This document shows positions 63,099 to 64,000 of a DNA stretch of 64,000 bases, one piece after another (the first letter of the stretch is position 1; each line of letters starts with the position of its first letter). A program made the position numbers and the translations under genes. The stretch covers positions 1-64,000 of the forward strand of contig NZ_AVFL01000024.1 in NCBI RefSeq assembly GCF_000576635.1. Direction: 5' to 3'. The notes beneath the pieces are model-generated. The model saw only the letters and a list, made by a program, of their open reading frames with translations, made no database searches and was not told the origin of the DNA. Source of the stretch: Skermanella stibiiresistens SB22 (GTDB lineage Bacteria; Pseudomonadota; Alphaproteobacteria; Azospirillales; Azospirillaceae).

Positions 63099-64000
63099 CC
63101 GTCGCTCCCTTGGCCCCGAAGCGGCTTGAAGAACGCCCGGATCTCCGCCGCCAGCGCGTCGGGTTGCTCCATCGCGGCGAAGTGTCCGCCACGCTCCATG
63201 ACGCTCCAGCGCTGGATATCGGTGAAAACGCGGGCCGCCATCGAGCGCGGTGGTCGCAGGATCTCGGTCGGAAACTGGCAATAGCCCGTCGGCACATCGA
63301 CCGTCCCGCCATCGGGGATCGGCCAGGGCCCGTGCATTCGGGCATAATACGGCCAGAACGATGACCCGATCGCGCCGGTGAACCAGTACAGCCCGATATT
63401 GGCGAGCAGGTGGTCGCGGCTGAACACCGACAGCACGTCGCCGCCGCAGTCGGACCACGCTCGGAACTTCTCGACGATCCAGGCCGCCAGCCCCGCCGGA
63501 CTGTCGGTCAGGCCAAAGGCCAGCGTCTGGGGCCGCGTGCCCTGGATCCACTGATAGCCGGTCTCCTCCTTCATGAAGACCGACAACTCGTCCAGATAGC
63601 GCCGCTCGTCGGGCGTCGGGGAGGCGACCGCCGCCAAGTCGCGTTTCAGCGGCAGGAGGTTCAGGTGGACGCCCACCACGTTCGCCGCGTTGGTGTGGCC
63701 TATCCTGGACGTGATGAACGACCCCCAGTCGCCGCCCTGCGCGGCGAACCGGTCATATCCCAGAACCTCCGTCATCAACTGGACGAAGCGTTCCGCGATC
63801 TCCTCCGCGCCAAACCGTTTCTGGCCCGGCGCGAACGACAGCCCGAAGCCCGGCAGGGACGGCGCCACCACGGTGAAGGCGTCGGCCGGATCGCCGCCGA
63901 AGGACGCCGGATCGGTCAGGCGCGGGATCAGGTCCATGAACTCGAACACCGAGCCCGGCCAGCCATGCGACAGCAGCAGCGGCAGGGCGGGCCTGCCTGG
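63095..64000 (-). CDS. Epoxide hydrolase family protein (partial, 5' end outside window)
   Basis: The last ~301 residues of an alpha/beta-hydrolase epoxide hydrolase; the start lies beyond the right window edge. The oxyanion motif HGWPGS, the nucleophile Asp in QGGDWGSFI, the ring-opening Tyr region YWFTGAIGSSFWPYYARM and the catalytic His in ERGGHFAAMEQPD are all visible. It hydrolyses epoxides to diols through a covalent ester. It converges with the 2H phosphoesterase gene, overlapping by four bases. Confidence 0.92.
   Translation of the reverse strand, partial: PGRPALPLLLSHGWPGSVFEFMDLIPRLTDPASFGGDPADAFTVVAPSLPGFGLSFAPGQKRFGAEEIAERFVQLMTEVLGYDRFAAQGGDWGSFITSRIGHTNAANVVGVHLNLLPLKRDLAAVASPTPDERRYLDELSVFMKEETGYQWIQGTRPQTLAFGLTDSPAGLAAWIVEKFRAWSDCGGDVLSVFSRDHLLANIGLYWFTGAIGSSFWPYYARMHGPWPIPDGGTVDVPTGYCQFPTEILRPPRSMAARVFTDIQRWSVMERGGHFAAMEQPDALAAEIRAFFKPLRGQGSDG

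Overview
The window is a chromosomal stretch of a high-GC, Gram-negative bacterium with dense, mostly short-spaced genes. TatA, a sox cluster, TAT-exported molybdoenzyme parts, a TctAB transporter, a chemoreceptor and hybrid kinases fit an alphaproteobacterium, probably Rhodospirillales (Azospirillaceae-like). The lineage is inferred from gene content and protein style only. I saw no rRNA, tRNA or CRISPR array.

Left part (1-24600). A tightly overlapping operon encodes a TTC38-like TPR protein (cut by the window edge), a lipoprotein alpha/beta hydrolase, a DedA-type membrane protein and an ATP-grasp enzyme, followed by a chemoreceptor. Next comes an accessory island (about 5000-8700): two glutathione S-transferases, a DUF427 gene and a LysR regulator, bracketed by remnants of an IS630-type and an IS701-type transposase. 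To its right lies a BMP-type ABC importer that has a binding protein and ATPase but no permease genes here. Housekeeping genes follow: hemolysin III, an esterase, an MFS exporter, an M3 oligopeptidase, a CNNM/CorC-type protein, a ZIP transporter, beta-carbonic anhydrase, a GH63-like glucosidase, a peptidoglycan-binding protein and an SDR.

Middle part (24600-45800). A TerC/Alx protein sits behind a structured leader. It is followed by a large hybrid sensor kinase, a DMT exporter with a histidine-rich tail, and Kup. A small operon pairs a MotA/TolQ-like channel with a MotB-like protein whose periplasmic part resembles DUF2135 rather than OmpA, plus a lone TatA. An eight-gene operon then joins a molybdenum hydroxylase (IorAB type), a small cytochrome c, flavocytochrome c sulfide dehydrogenase and soxXYZA; soxB and soxCD are absent. 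A nitrate/sulfonate-type ABC importer and threonine deaminase follow.

Right part (46000-64000). The most unusual locus is a five-gene array (46037-53981): a SAM-cyclase-AAA-TPR protein, a YcaO, a TfuA, an HExxH metallopeptidase and a 184-residue protein with internal repeats. YcaO plus TfuA is the signature of peptide-backbone thioamidation, so this looks like a RiPP-type or protein-modification system with an unidentified substrate. The last gene is a candidate. Beyond it are a Nudix hydrolase, TctBA, a GH13 trehalose-synthase-like enzyme, a periplasmic molybdopterin-fold protein paired with a sensor kinase, a methyltransferase, a small gene with a strong terminator, a 2H phosphoesterase and a partial epoxide hydrolase.
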